A DNA stretch of 64,000 nt from Sorangium cellulosum (GCF_002950945.1 NZ_CP012673.1:4835001-4899000), one strand, 5' to 3'. Positions 9,527 through 18,102 are shown, counted from the stretch's first letter. Notes: generated by a model from the letters alone, not told the origin. Program-made: numbers and translations.

Positions 9527-11652
9527 CACAGGTGGGCGCTGAAGCTGTCGAGGGAGTAGGCCGTCATGCCCTGCGCCTTGAGCTGCCGGTACACGAGCTT
9601 CCCGTAGTCGAAGCCGTCGATCCGCGCCCCGTACACGCCGATCGTGATCGGCCCCGGCGGGAGCGCGCCGTTGTCGACGCCGAGCTGCCGGATGTCCGGG
9701 AGCTCGATCGCGTGCGACCCCGCCGGCACGGCCACGGTCCACCGGAGGAGGCCGTTGCCGCTCGCGATGTCGTACACGCTGAGGTCGACGGGGGCACCCG
9801 CGCTGAACGACGTCGCGAGGTGGGCGCCGTCCCAGGCGCCGTTCAGCGCCGGCGTCTCCAGGGTCGGCACGCCGACGAAGTCGCCGATGCGCGCGGCCTC
9901 GCTCGTCGTCGTCGAGAGGACGCGCCCGACGACGGACAGCGGCGCGAGGCCGGCCTCTCCGGTGACGGCGCGGGCCGACGAGTGGTAACGCGAGCCGAAC
10001 AGATCCTTGTCGAGCGGCGGGACGCCCACGAACGTCAGCTGGCCGTCGAAGGGGATGAGCGGGCTCTGGGCGCCGACGGGCAGGGTGATGAACCCGTCGT
10101 TGCCCACCATGATCGACACGTTCGCCTGGATCCGGTCCGGCCCCTTTGCCCCGCGCGCGGGCGCGGTGACATCCATCGACAGCGCGTGGTCGAGCGGCTG
10201 ATCGATCTGCACGAACACGTCGCCCGTCACCTGGTTCGGCAGCACCGGGATCCCGCGGACGATGCCCATCGCGTAGGCGGTGAACCTGGGCGGGGTCATC
10301 GATCGATCCTCGATGCCGGCGAGCGCGTAGACGGAGCGGTTGCCGGGCGCGAGGTACATCGAGAACGCGTGCCCGAGCTGTCCGGGCGTCTCGGGGAGGA
10401 TCGCCTGGGCCTGCGACGGCAGCCTGAAGGTCGCGAGCGGATCGCTCCCGAGGGTGAACACGTACGCGACCCGGCGCTCGGTCGCGCGCTGCGGGCTCGG
10501 GATGTTGCTCCACGTGGCGGCGGTCCCGGTGTCCGTCGACTCGGGCCAGACGATCTCGCCGTCGAGCAGGCCGGCGCTGCCCACCTTGCCGCCGACGGGC
10601 GGCGGCGGATCGCCCGCGGCGCCGCAGGCGGGCGTGAGCACCGGATCGAGGTACACGGTGACGGTGTCGACGGGCACGTCGACGAACGAGATCGGGCTGT
10701 GGCACGTCGCCGCGACGGTGACGGTCCGCGGCGCATCGAGCGCGTCGTCCTCGAACACGGCGACGCCGGACGCGTCCGCCTCGCCGGTGAGCGCCGACGA
10801 CAGGCTGCTGCCCACCACGACGCGCGCCCCCGGGATCGGGTCGCCGGTGAAGTTGTTGTAGACGAGCACCTCCAGCCGGCCGGCGAGCGGATCGCCGCTG
10901 AGCCCGCCCTTGTAGCCGTTCTCGCTGTCCTCGTACGTGTAGCCGTCGAGCACGAGGATCGTCTCGTCGCCGGTGGTCACCGAGATGGTCTTCGCGCCCG
11001 CCGTGCCCTGGGGCACGGTGCACCGCAGCCGCGTCGGCTCCTCCACGGCGAGCGAGGTGCACGGCTTCTGATCGATGCTGGCGACGGTCGTCGCGTCCCA
11101 GCGCGTGCCTTGCCCGATGAGCTCGATGCTCGTCCCGCCGGCGACCGGCCCGCTCGACGGGGACGCGTAGAGCGCGTCGTAGACGTAGCCGCCCGGCAGC
11201 GATCGCCGGGTCGATGCGTCGTCGCCGTTCTGGGTGGTGAGCTCCACCGGCCCGGCCTTGCCCGGCGGCGCCGTCACCTGGACGCGGCCGGGATCGACCG
11301 GCACGATCGCGGACGGATCGACCTCGACGTCGCCGAACCACACGCGGACCTTGGAGCTGAACCCGTTCCCGTGGAGCAGGACGCGCTGTCCGCCGTTGAA
11401 CGGCCCGTGCGTCGGCGCGGCGCCGAGCAGGGCGTGTGGATCGGCGTCCGGCAGCCCGCCGCTGCTGGACGAGCTGGTCTGTGGGTCCGGCTCGAAGTCG
11501 AAGCCGCCCCCCTCGCCGTCGGTCTGCCGGCGGATCCCCTCCGGCGGCGTCGCGATGCAGGCGGACGCGAGCGCGACGCCCGCGCAGACCGAAGCGAAAC
11601 GTGCAGAAAGGAAGCCTTGTGAAGCGGTTCGCACGAGACGAGTGTACGCCAT
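9526..11652 (-). CDS. Secreted IPT/TIG-domain protein
   Basis: ATG 11652 gives a 708-residue protein. The N-terminus has a basic start, a hydrophobic segment and ASAC (Cys32), so it is probably lipid-anchored or secreted, followed by a Ser-rich linker. Two IPT/TIG immunoglobulin-like folds come next (about residues 65-240), recognised by patterns such as GPFNGGQRVLLHGNGF and SGPVAGGTSIELIG. A segment like a carboxypeptidase regulatory-like fold follows (FTGDPIPGARVVVG), then a long beta-rich region. The stop overlaps the start of the downstream IgGFc-like gene, forming a two-gene unit transcribed away from rpsB. The job is probably cell-surface adhesion or matrix organisation; this is inferred from domain types. 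The open frame runs further 5', but that part only shadows rpsB on the other strand. Confidence 0.82.
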   Translation of the reverse strand: MAYTRLVRTASQGFLSARFASVCAGVALASACIATPPEGIRRQTDGEGGGFDFEPDPQTSSSSSGGLPDADPHALLGAAPTHGPFNGGQRVLLHGNGFSSKVRVWFGDVEVDPSAIVPVDPGRVQVTAPPGKAGPVELTTQNGDDASTRRSLPGGYVYDALYASPSSGPVAGGTSIELIGQGTRWDATTVASIDQKPCTSLAVEEPTRLRCTVPQGTAGAKTISVTTGDETILVLDGYTYEDSENGYKGGLSGDPLAGRLEVLVYNNFTGDPIPGARVVVGSSLSSALTGEADASGVAVFEDDALDAPRTVTVAATCHSPISFVDVPVDTVTVYLDPVLTPACGAAGDPPPPVGGKVGSAGLLDGEIVWPESTDTGTAATWSNIPSPQRATERRVAYVFTLGSDPLATFRLPSQAQAILPETPGQLGHAFSMYLAPGNRSVYALAGIEDRSMTPPRFTAYAMGIVRGIPVLPNQVTGDVFVQIDQPLDHALSMDVTAPARGAKGPDRIQANVSIMVGNDGFITLPVGAQSPLIPFDGQLTFVGVPPLDKDLFGSRYHSSARAVTGEAGLAPLSVVGRVLSTTTSEAARIGDFVGVPTLETPALNGAWDGAHLATSFSAGAPVDLSVYDIASGNGLLRWTVAVPAGSHAIELPDIRQLGVDNGALPPGPITIGVYGARIDGFDYGKLVYRQLKAQGMTAYSLDSFSAHL

Positions 11653-12009
11653 CGTAAGTACCGGGCCACGGCGCGGCAGCGAGACGGCGCCGGCCGCGCG
11701 GCCGCGCGGCATCGCGCGCCCGGCAGGGCAGCGTGGTGGACGGCCGCACGGACGCTCCGGGCGCGGCCGTACCCCCGCTTGACAAGCAAGGCACGTCGGG
11801 GTAGCAAACCGCCCCCTTCTTGCGGTCTCGTAATGAGGGGGACAGCGGAGGTTGAGTACCCGCCTCGCGCTGCCGACCGAGAGCAATCCACACGCTCCCC
11901 TGGCACCACGGCAATCCGCGGCCCGGTGCCCCATCGACACGGACGCTGCTGTCCGCGCGTGGGGTTGGCTGCGGGAAGGGGAGCGGCGGACCAACCGAAA
12001 GGACCAGCC
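11653..12009. other. Divergent intergenic region and rpsB leader
   Basis: These 357 bases separate the minus-strand surface-protein unit from rpsB. They hold the putative rpsB promoter at 11779-11807 and an approximately 200-nt untranslated leader. No small ORF with a convincing ribosome binding site was seen. A long leader before rpsB is common because S2 controls its own operon in several bacteria, but no known leader motif was recognised here. Confidence 0.5.
11779..11807 (+). promoter_or_regulatory. Putative sigma-70-type promoter for rpsB-tsf
   Basis: A perfect TTGACA hexamer at 11779-11784 is followed 17 bases later by TAGCAA at 11802-11807, a weak -10 match. It points toward rpsB and lies in the non-coding gap. 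The -35 is strong and the spacing ideal; the -10 is poor, so confidence is moderate. Confidence 0.5.
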
Positions 12010-12897
12010 GTGACCGATACGACCGTTTCCGCACCCGTCCCCGCGGCCGACACCATGCAGGCCGTCACCCCCGCTGCCGGGGAGTTCCCGCTCCCGCTGC
12101 GCTCGCTGCTCGACGCTGGCGTGCACTTCGGCCACCAGACCAAGCGCTGGAACCCGAAGATGCGGCCGTTCATCTACGGCGCGCGCAACGGCATCCACAT
12201 CATCGACCTCGACCAGACGACGCGGCTCTTCAAGCGCGCGTACGACTTCCTGACCGACGCGGTGGGCCGCGGCGGCCACGTGCTGTTCGTCGGCACGAAG
12301 CGCCAGGCGCAGGACATCGTGCAGGAGGAGGCCCGCCGGTCGGGCATGTACTTCGTCACGAACCGCTGGCTCGGCGGCACGCTGACGAACTTCCGCACGA
12401 TCAAGCAGGGCCTCGATCGCCTGCGCACGCTCGAGCGCATGCGCGAGGACGGCACGTACGAGCAGCTCCTCAAGAAGGAGGTCGTTCGCCTCGAGAAGGA
12501 GCGCGAGCGGCTCGAGAAGTACCTGGGCGGCCTCAAGGGCATGGGCAGCCTGCCGGCGGCGATCTTCGTGATCGATCCGCACCAGGAGTCGATCGCGATC
12601 AGCGAGGCGCGCAAGCTGAACGTGCCGGTCGTGGCGATCACCGACACGAACTGCGACCCGGATCTCGTCGACTTCGTGATCCCTGGCAACGACGACGCCA
12701 TCCGCTCGATCCGGCTGATCACGGCCCGCGTCGCGGACGCGTGCGTCGAGGGCGCGCAGCGCCGCAAGGATCACAGCGAGGGCGCGCACGGCTCGCAGCC
12801 TCCGGCCGGCGGCGGTCGCGGCCAGCGCGACGAGATCAACGTGTACCAGGGCGGCCGCGGCGGCCGCGGCGGCCCGCGCCAGCAGCAGGCGTCCTAG
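12010..12897 (+). CDS. rpsB: 30S ribosomal protein S2
   Basis: S2 is a core protein of the small ribosomal subunit, bound at the head-body junction. The 295-residue sequence shows the family signatures HFGHQTKRWNPKM, the conserved FVGTKRQAQDIV stretch, NRWLGGTLTNF and IPGNDDAIRSI. The start chosen is GTG 12010, preceded by GAAAGGA at good spacing; an ATG at 12055 would also leave the S2 core intact. Compared with Escherichia coli S2 it has an N-terminal extension of about 25 residues and a Gly/Arg-rich C-terminal tail (GGRGGRGGPRQQQ). tsf follows 166 bases downstream, the standard rpsB-tsf arrangement. Confidence 0.97.
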   Translation: MTDTTVSAPVPAADTMQAVTPAAGEFPLPLRSLLDAGVHFGHQTKRWNPKMRPFIYGARNGIHIIDLDQTTRLFKRAYDFLTDAVGRGGHVLFVGTKRQAQDIVQEEARRSGMYFVTNRWLGGTLTNFRTIKQGLDRLRTLERMREDGTYEQLLKKEVVRLEKERERLEKYLGGLKGMGSLPAAIFVIDPHQESIAISEARKLNVPVVAITDTNCDPDLVDFVIPGNDDAIRSIRLITARVADACVEGAQRRKDHSEGAHGSQPPAGGGRGQRDEINVYQGGRGGRGGPRQQQAS

Positions 12898-12928
12898 CGG
12901 CCGCCTGGCCGCGCCGGAGCGCGGCCCG

Positions 12929-12974
12929 GCGATCGGGGTGGGGAGGGGATGACGTCGCCTTCCGCCCCGATCGC
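12929..12974 (+). promoter_or_regulatory. Hairpin in the rpsB-tsf spacer
   Basis: GCGATCGGGG (12929-12938) and CCCCGATCGC (12965-12974) are perfect 10-base inverted copies separated by 26 bases. No T-run follows, so it is not a standard terminator. It could attenuate transcription or stabilise the mRNA between rpsB and tsf. Confidence 0.35.
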
Positions 12975-13063
12975 GGCTTCGGGCCCCTCGTGCATCACCA
13001 GTCTGAAGTGGAAAGGGGGCCGCTCTGCGCGGCCTCTCCAATCTAGGTCGAAGGAGAATTGTC

Positions 13064-14014
13064 ATGGCCGGCATCAATGCGCAGGCGATCAAGGAGCTTC
13101 GTGAGCGTACCCAGGCGGGGATGAGCGACTGCAAGAGCGCCCTCACGGAGGCCGAGGGCGACATGGAGAAGGCGGTCGAGATCATCCTGAAGAAGGGTCT
13201 CGCGAAGAGCGCCAAGCGGGCCGGCGCGTCCGCCACCGAGGGCGAGGTCCGCGCGGTGGTCGCGGCCGATCGGCGGAGCGCGACGATGGTCGAGGTCAAC
13301 ATCCAGACGGACTTCGCCGCGCGCAACGACGTGTTCCGGCAGTTCGTCGGCGACGTGCTCGCCGCGGCCGAGACGGCGCCCGACGGCGCGGACGTGGCGC
13401 AGCTCTCGATCGGCGGCAAGCCGGTCGCCGACGTCGCGACGGAGCTGACGGCGCGCATCGGCGAGAAGATCGCGGTGCGCCGGTGGGACCGGGTGTCGAT
13501 CCCCGCGGGCAAGCACGGCGTCGCGCACGCCTACGTGCACCTGGGCGGCAAGATCGGCGTGCTCGTGGCGGTCGAGACCTCGAGCCAGGCGGTGGCGGAG
13601 CACCCCGAGGTGCAGAAGTTCGTCGAGGACACGGCGATGCAGGCCGCCGCGATGAGCCCGCTGGTCCTCCGTCGCGACGAGGTCTCGGAGGAGCTGAAGG
13701 CGAAGCAGAAGGAGATCTTCGAGGCGCAGCTGCGCGAGGATCCGAAGCCGAAGCCCGAGGCGGCGTGGCCGAAGATCATCGAGGGCAAGTTCAGCAAGTG
13801 GTTCTCGGAGGTCGCGCTGATCGAGCAGGAGTCGGTCGAGGCGGCGTCGCGCGGCCTGGCGGGCCAGACGATCGACAAGCTGCGCGAGGCGGCGGCGAAG
13901 GCGGCCGGCGGCGAGGTGACGCTCACCCGCTTCGTCCGGTACGAGCGCGGCGAGGGCATCGCGAAGAAAGAGGACGACTTCGCCGCCGAGGTGGCGAAGA
14001 TGGCCGCGAGCTGA
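13064..14014 (+). CDS. tsf: Translation elongation factor Ts
   Basis: EF-Ts exchanges GDP for GTP on EF-Tu. The 316-residue product starts at ATG 13064 after a strong GAAGGAG ribosome binding site. It has the N-terminal UBA-like helix bundle and the signature RERTQAGMSDCKSAL, then the EF-Tu contact motif QTDFAARND, where the Asp and Phe insert into EF-Tu. The C-terminal dimerisation domain ends in TLTRFVRYERGEG. Length and domain order are normal. It lies immediately upstream of the deacetylase gene (9-base gap), which may be co-transcribed. Confidence 0.97.
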   Translation: MAGINAQAIKELRERTQAGMSDCKSALTEAEGDMEKAVEIILKKGLAKSAKRAGASATEGEVRAVVAADRRSATMVEVNIQTDFAARNDVFRQFVGDVLAAAETAPDGADVAQLSIGGKPVADVATELTARIGEKIAVRRWDRVSIPAGKHGVAHAYVHLGGKIGVLVAVETSSQAVAEHPEVQKFVEDTAMQAAAMSPLVLRRDEVSEELKAKQKEIFEAQLREDPKPKPEAAWPKIIEGKFSKWFSEVALIEQESVEAASRGLAGQTIDKLREAAAKAAGGEVTLTRFVRYERGEGIAKKEDDFAAEVAKMAAS

Positions 14015-14023
14015 CGCGGTCCG

Positions 14024-14968
14024 ATGCGGGGCCGCCTGGCCGCCGTCTCGGTCGATCTCGACGAGATCCCGAACTACTTCGCGATCCACGGGCTCGCCGT
14101 CCCGGAGCGCTCCGGGGCGGCGGGCGCGCTCAGCGCCGTCTATGACGTCGCGCTGCCGCGCATCGCGGCCTTCGCGGTTTCCCACGGCATCCCTGTCACG
14201 CTGTTCGCGATCGGCCAGGATCTCGCGCGCCCCGAGAGCGCGGCGGCCCTGCGCGCGCTGAGCGACGCGGGCCACGCGGTCGAGAACCACTCGTACTGGC
14301 ATCGCTACGACCTCTCGCGGCTCCCGCGCGCCGCGATCGCCGAGGACGTCCTGCTCGGCGCCGAGGCGATCGCGGAGGCGGTCGGCCGGCGTCCCACGGG
14401 CTTCCGCGCGCCGGGGTACACCGTGAGCGACGCGCTCTTCGACGCGCTCGACGCGGTCGGGGTCGCGTTCGACTCCTCGGTGTTCCCGTGCCCGCCGTAT
14501 TACGCCGCGAAGGCGCTCGCGATGGGGGTGCAGCGCGCGCAGGGGAGGGGATCGGCGGCGATCCTGGACACGCCGCGTGTGCTCGCGGCGCCGCGCCGGC
14601 CTTACCGGCCGGGGCGCCCGTGGTACCGGCGCGGCGGGCGGCGTTTCGTCGAGCTGCCGATCCAGGTGACGCCCGGGCCGCGGCTGCCGGTGATCGGGAC
14701 GAGCGTGGCGCTCGCGGGCGCGACGGGCGCGCGCTGGCTGGCGCGCGCGTGCGCCGGGGAGGTGTTCGTCAACCTGGAGTTGCACGGGATGGACTTCCTC
14801 GACCGGAGCGACGGTCTGGAGGCGCTCGCGCCGGTTCAGCCGGAGCTCCGGGTGGCGCTGGGCAGGCGGATGGAGGCGCTGGGGGCGTTCGTGGAGGAGG
14901 TCGCGCGGGGAGGAGCGCGGTTCGTGCGGCTGGACGAGGCGAGCCGGGAGCGCGGGCTTATCGTGTGA
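14024..14968 (+). CDS. Polysaccharide deacetylase family protein (NodB fold)
   Basis: Carbohydrate esterase family 4 enzymes remove N-acetyl groups from sugars using a metal held by Asp and two His. The 314-residue protein shows motif 1 as SVDLDEIPNYF near residues 9-19, motif 2 as NHSYWH near residues 88-93 (matching His-Ser/Thr-x-x-His), and motif 3 as RAPGY near residue 128. There is no obvious signal peptide, which fits the cytoplasmic DUF3473-like subgroup linked to exopolysaccharide synthesis rather than peptidoglycan trimming. The substrate cannot be told from the sequence. It starts 9 bases after tsf. An unusual high density of GCGC-rich codons and Arg near residues 185-210 is seen, but the frame is intact. 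Confidence 0.85.
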   Translation: MRGRLAAVSVDLDEIPNYFAIHGLAVPERSGAAGALSAVYDVALPRIAAFAVSHGIPVTLFAIGQDLARPESAAALRALSDAGHAVENHSYWHRYDLSRLPRAAIAEDVLLGAEAIAEAVGRRPTGFRAPGYTVSDALFDALDAVGVAFDSSVFPCPPYYAAKALAMGVQRAQGRGSAAILDTPRVLAAPRRPYRPGRPWYRRGGRRFVELPIQVTPGPRLPVIGTSVALAGATGARWLARACAGEVFVNLELHGMDFLDRSDGLEALAPVQPELRVALGRRMEALGAFVEEVARGGARFVRLDEASRERGLIV

Positions 14969-15141
14969 CCGAGGGGTCCACCCGGGGGCGAAGGTTCTGA
15001 CGGGCCTAGTACCGCGGGTTAGGAATCCGCCGGAAGCGAAGCGCCCGCCGGCAATCCGGCACCGCCCGAGGAGACGACGCCTCTTCTTGGCGTTGACGGT
15101 TGAGCTAGCAGAGGAATTCGCCCCCCGGAGCCCCGCCTTTT

Positions 15142-15232
15142 GTCTCTCGTCTCTCGTCTCTCGTCTCTCGTCTGGCGTCTCTCGTCTCTCGTCTCTCGTC
15201 TCTCGTCTCTCGTCTCTCGTCTCTCGTCTGGC
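15142..15232 (+). repeat. Left heptamer tandem array (GTCTCTC)
   Basis: Thirteen consecutive 7-base units: eleven GTCTCTC and two GTCTGGC, the variants at 15170 and 15226. Read on the other strand the unit is GAGAGAC, the same GAC-anchored heptamer style as the right array, so the two arrays face each other. Confidence 0.95.
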
Positions 15233-15235
15233 GTC

Positions 15236-15367
15236 TTCGTGGTCGTCTTCGTGATCGTGATCGTGATCGTGATCGCTCCATCCCATCCACGTGGTCGAGC
15301 GGAACCGCGTGACGATACGAGCGTGCACATGATCGATCACGATCACGATCACGAAGACGACCACGAA
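15236..15367. repeat. Perfect 34-base inverted repeat with 64-base centre
   Basis: Bases 15236-15269 and 15334-15367 are exact reverse complements. The arms contain TTCGTGGTCGTCTTC followed by three or more GTGATC hexamers. The 64-base centre (15270-15333) is non-repetitive. The arms could form a long cruciform or hairpin and sit exactly between the two heptamer arrays. Confidence 0.95.
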
Positions 15368-15368
15368 G

Positions 15369-15494
15369 GACGAAAGACGAAAGACGGGGGACGAAAGACG
15401 GGGGACGAAAGACGGGGGACGAAAGACGGGGGACGAAAGACGGGGGACGAAAGACGGGGGACGAAAGACGGGGGACGAAAGACGGGGGACGAAA
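15369..15494 (+). repeat. Right heptamer tandem array (GACGAAA/GACGGGG)
   Basis: Two GACGAAA units at 15369 and 15376 are followed by eight exact 14-base units, GACGGGGGACGAAA, beginning at 15383 and every 14 bases to 15494. It is the approximate mirror of the left array. It is too short in unit and has no spacers, so it is not a CRISPR. Confidence 0.95.
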
Positions 15495-15558
15495 GACGAT
15501 CATGGGCCCCTCATACCGTCACAGCACCCCCGGCTACGGCTTGCGGGAGTCCCCCTCC

Positions 15559-15951
15559 TCAGCTCGCGAGCATCCTTTTCGCAGCCATCATCCCCATCAC
15601 GCCAGCGACCAGACACCCCGCCACGGTGATCACGACATTCGCCACCCCCGCCACCCCCGCCTCGTCCTGAACAAGCTTGATCGTCTCGTAATTGAAGCTC
15701 GAGTACGTGGTGAACCCCCCCATCACCCCTGTGCTCAACCCGAGCCGGACCGTCGGCGAAAGCAGCTCGCTCATCGCCGCGACCTGCATGATCACCCCGA
15801 GCAAGAACGACCCGATGACGTTGACCGCAAGCGTCCCGTACGGGAATCCCGCCCCGAAGCGCTGCTGGCACCACGTCGACACCCCATAACGCGCGAGTGT
15901 CCCCACCGCTCCCCCGAGACCGATCCAGAACCACCTCTCCATCCGCTCCAC
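15559..15951 (-). CDS. crcB: Fluoride ion exporter CrcB/Fluc
   Basis: Fluc channels form double-barrelled dimers that let fluoride leave the cell. The 130-residue protein has four predicted membrane helices and the hallmark motif GGFTTYSSFNYET near residues 78-90, including the Phe and Thr/Ser residues that line the fluoride path, plus the conserved Asn in NVIGSFLLG. Length is typical. The gene stands alone. The roughly 80 bases upstream show no recognisable crcB (fluoride) riboswitch, so regulation is unknown. Confidence 0.93.
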   Translation of the reverse strand: MERMERWFWIGLGGAVGTLARYGVSTWCQQRFGAGFPYGTLAVNVIGSFLLGVIMQVAAMSELLSPTVRLGLSTGVMGGFTTYSSFNYETIKLVQDEAGVAGVANVVITVAGCLVAGVMGMMAAKRMLAS

Positions 15952-16033
15952 CCTCGCTCAGCCTGCGCCGCCGCCGCCGCGCTCGCCGCCCGCACCTTGC
16001 TTCCGCCTCGTCGCCGGCCCAAGGCTCGCGCCG

Positions 16034-16913
16034 ATGAAGCGCCGCTTCAACACGGCCGGCCCCTGCCGCCCCGATCTGCACTACATGGTCCCGGCCGAGA
16101 GCCGGCTGCCCGAGGCCCCGGGCCTCGTCGCGCAGATGGACATCTTCGTCGTCCACGCCCCCCGGCAGATCGGCAAGACCACCGCCCTGCGCGCGGTCGC
16201 CGAGCGGCTCACCGCCTCCGGACGCCACGCCGCCGTCCTCTTCTCCTGCGAGGAAGGCGCCGCCGCCGGCGACGACTACGGCGCCGCCCAGCGCGCCGTC
16301 CTGCGCGAGCTCGCGCGCGCGGCCCAGATCGCGCTCCCGCCCGAGCTCCAGCCGCCTCCGTTCTCGCTCGACGGCGACGAGGGTGGATCGCCCGCGTCCT
16401 CTCCTCGCCGGCCGAGGAGCGGCTCGACGCCCCGCCCGGGCGCTTCCTCCTGCCCGACGGCCGCCTCGCCTTCCGACGCCTGCTCCGCGCGTTCGCCGCG
16501 TTCTGGCACGAGCACGGCGAGGTGCTCGCCTCCGGAATGCCCTATCCCGAGGTCGCCCCGCAGCTCGTCCTCATGGCCTTCCTCCAGCGGGTGGTCAACG
16601 GCGGCGGCTTCATCGATCGCGAGTACGGCGTCGGCCGCGGGCGCATCGACCTGCTCGTGCGTTTTCCCTACCGGAAGCCCGACGGCTCCCGGGCCGTCCA
16701 GCGGCGCGCGCTGGAGCTCAAGGTGTGGCGCAAGGGCCAGAAGGATCCGCTCCGCGAGGGCCTCGCCCAGATCGACGACTACTCGCGCGCCTGCGGCAAA
16801 GGCGCGGGATCCTCGTGATCTTCGACGCGCGCGGGCGGCTGGCCCGAAACGCCCCCCGGTTCTCCGAGGCGACCACGCCGCGAGGCCGCCGCGTCGCCGT
16901 GCTCCGCCTCTGA
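16034..16913 (+). pseudogene. Decayed ATP-binding protein with a C-terminal PD-(D/E)XK-like domain
   Basis: Three pieces in three frames form one gene relic. Piece 1 (16034 to about 16380) has the N-terminal NTAGPCRPDLHYM and a Walker A, HAPRQIGKTTALRA. Piece 2 (about 16381-16800) is the C-terminal part with VVNGGGFIDREYGVGRGRID and LELKVW, an Asp...Glu-x-Lys arrangement of PD-(D/E)XK nucleases. Piece 3 (to 16913) is the tail, ILVIFDARGR to a normal stop. Intact relatives known from Sorangium and other bacteria are roughly 500 residues or more. Here the whole AAA core after Walker A, including Walker B and sensors, is missing at the 16380 junction. A second one-base slip occurs near 16795. 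It is very probably non-functional. The intact-family length is from memory. Confidence 0.8.
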
Positions 16914-16992
16914 CGGCGCCCGTTCCGCAGCAGGCCCGCGCCTCCCGACCACCGCGCCGCGCCCCGCCCGCGCTGCGCCCCCCGGCCCCGGC

Positions 16993-17979
16993 TTACTCCG
17001 CCGCCTTCCTGAACTCGATCACCTGGCCGCCCTCGCCGCCCTTGCTGCTGTCCGCCAGCGCCGGCCGGTTCACCCGGGAGATCTTCTCCGGCGCCACCCC
17101 CGCCGCCGCGATGAACGCCCGCGCCTGCTCGTTGTCGCCGTCGGCCAGCTCGTCCGGCGTCCCCGACGCGATGACGCGCCCCTGGATCACGACGAACGCC
17201 TGGTGCGCGATGCGGAACGTGCTCGCCATGTCGTGCGAGATCACCACGCTGGTCACGTTGTACCGCGCCCGCGTCTCCTCGATCAGGTCGTCCACCATCC
17301 GGCTCGTCAGCGGATCCAGCCCGCTGGTCGGCTCGTCGTAGATCAGGATCTCGGGCTCGAGCATCAGCGCGCGCGCGAGACCCACGCGCTTGCGCTGGCC
17401 GCCGGACAGCTCCGACGGCATCCGGTCCTCCTTGTTCTCGAGGCCCAGCGAGTTCAGCATGCCCACGACCTTCTCGCGGATGTCCTTCTTCGACATGTGC
17501 TTCCGGTGCTCCCGCAGCGGGAACGCCACGTTGTCGAAGATCGTGAGCGAGTCGAGCAGCGCCGCGTACTGGAACACCATGCCGAACCGCTGGCGCATGC
17601 GGTTCATCTCGTAGTCGTTCAGCGCACCCATGTCCTCGCCGTCGACCCAGATGTGCCCGCTGGTCGGCCGCTCGAGGCCGATGAGCAGCCGGAGCAGCGT
17701 CGTCTTGCCCGCGCCCGAGCCGCCGATGATCACCGCCGTCTCGCCCCGCCGGAGGTGCATCGTGATGCCGTGGAGCACCTTCGTCGGACCGAACGACTTC
17801 TTGAGGTCGTCGACGAAGAGATGATCCCCGGGCAGCCAGCCCGGCGGCCGCGCGCCGCCCTCCTCCGCGCCGGGGGAGGCGCCGTCCTGCCTCGCGCTCG
17901 CGCCGGGGGAGGCGCCGTCCTGCCTCGCGCCGGGAGCGGCACCGTCCTGGGGGGGGTGGCTGGGCGGCCTCCTCGACAT
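16993..17979 (-). CDS. MlaF-type ABC transporter ATP-binding protein
   Basis: The 328-residue protein matches the ATPase of Mla/Mce-type phospholipid transporters. Walker A is GGSGAGKTT (about residues 86-94), the Q-loop is FQYAALLDSLTIFDN with the Mla-typical context, the signature is ELSGGQRKRVGLARAL, Walker B is ILIYDEPTSGLDP, and the switch His is in VVISHDMAS. The start ATG 17979 adds a Pro/Gly/Ala-rich N-terminal tail with three copies of a DGASPGA-like peptide, encoded by imperfect 27-33 base repeats at 17869-17950. No MlaE permease or MCE-domain gene is adjacent, so this is an orphan ATPase. The upstream neighbour is divergent. A retrograde lipid-transport role is inferred from the family. 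Confidence 0.88.
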   Translation of the reverse strand: MSRRPPSHPPQDGAAPGARQDGASPGASARQDGASPGAEEGGARPPGWLPGDHLFVDDLKKSFGPTKVLHGITMHLRRGETAVIIGGSGAGKTTLLRLLIGLERPTSGHIWVDGEDMGALNDYEMNRMRQRFGMVFQYAALLDSLTIFDNVAFPLREHRKHMSKKDIREKVVGMLNSLGLENKEDRMPSELSGGQRKRVGLARALMLEPEILIYDEPTSGLDPLTSRMVDDLIEETRARYNVTSVVISHDMASTFRIAHQAFVVIQGRVIASGTPDELADGDNEQARAFIAAAGVAPEKISRVNRPALADSSKGGEGGQVIEFRKAAE

Positions 17980-18102
17980 CGGGGCGGCAAGGTACCACGG
18001 AGACGCACCCCGAGCGCGTCGATCGCCGCACAAGAGCCGCCCATCGCCTGATCCGCTCACCGCGCGCTTGACGCGGCCGGGCGCGGGACGGAAACGTTGC
18101 TC

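Larger units (their letters stand above)
14969..15558. other. Long intergenic region dominated by a symmetric repeat element
   Basis: About 590 bases lie between the deacetylase and crcB. The first 170 bases show nothing recognisable. From 15142 to 15501 the sequence is almost entirely heptamer tandem repeats arranged as mirror images around a 34-base inverted repeat (described separately). Open frames across the repeats are low-complexity translations and were not called as genes. Confidence 0.8.

Noticed and set aside
7478..13512. Long minus-strand frames running through both surface genes and across rpsB
   Set aside because: These continue past real starts into sequence antisense to rpsB with Arg/Ala-rich, low-quality translation. 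Starts at 9526 and 11652 fit signal peptides.
15369..15494. Possible CRISPR array in the 14-mer repeats
   Set aside because: Unit is only 14 bases, exact tandem with no spacers, and no cas gene is near.
15105..15670. Several ORFs across the heptamer repeats (RDERRET-type or KDGGRKTG-type peptides)
   Set aside because: All six frames of the repeats stay open because of the repeat; the peptides are pure repeat translation with no ribosome binding site.
15952..16033. Fluoride riboswitch upstream of crcB
   Set aside because: The upstream 80 bases show no match to the known crcB motif pattern.
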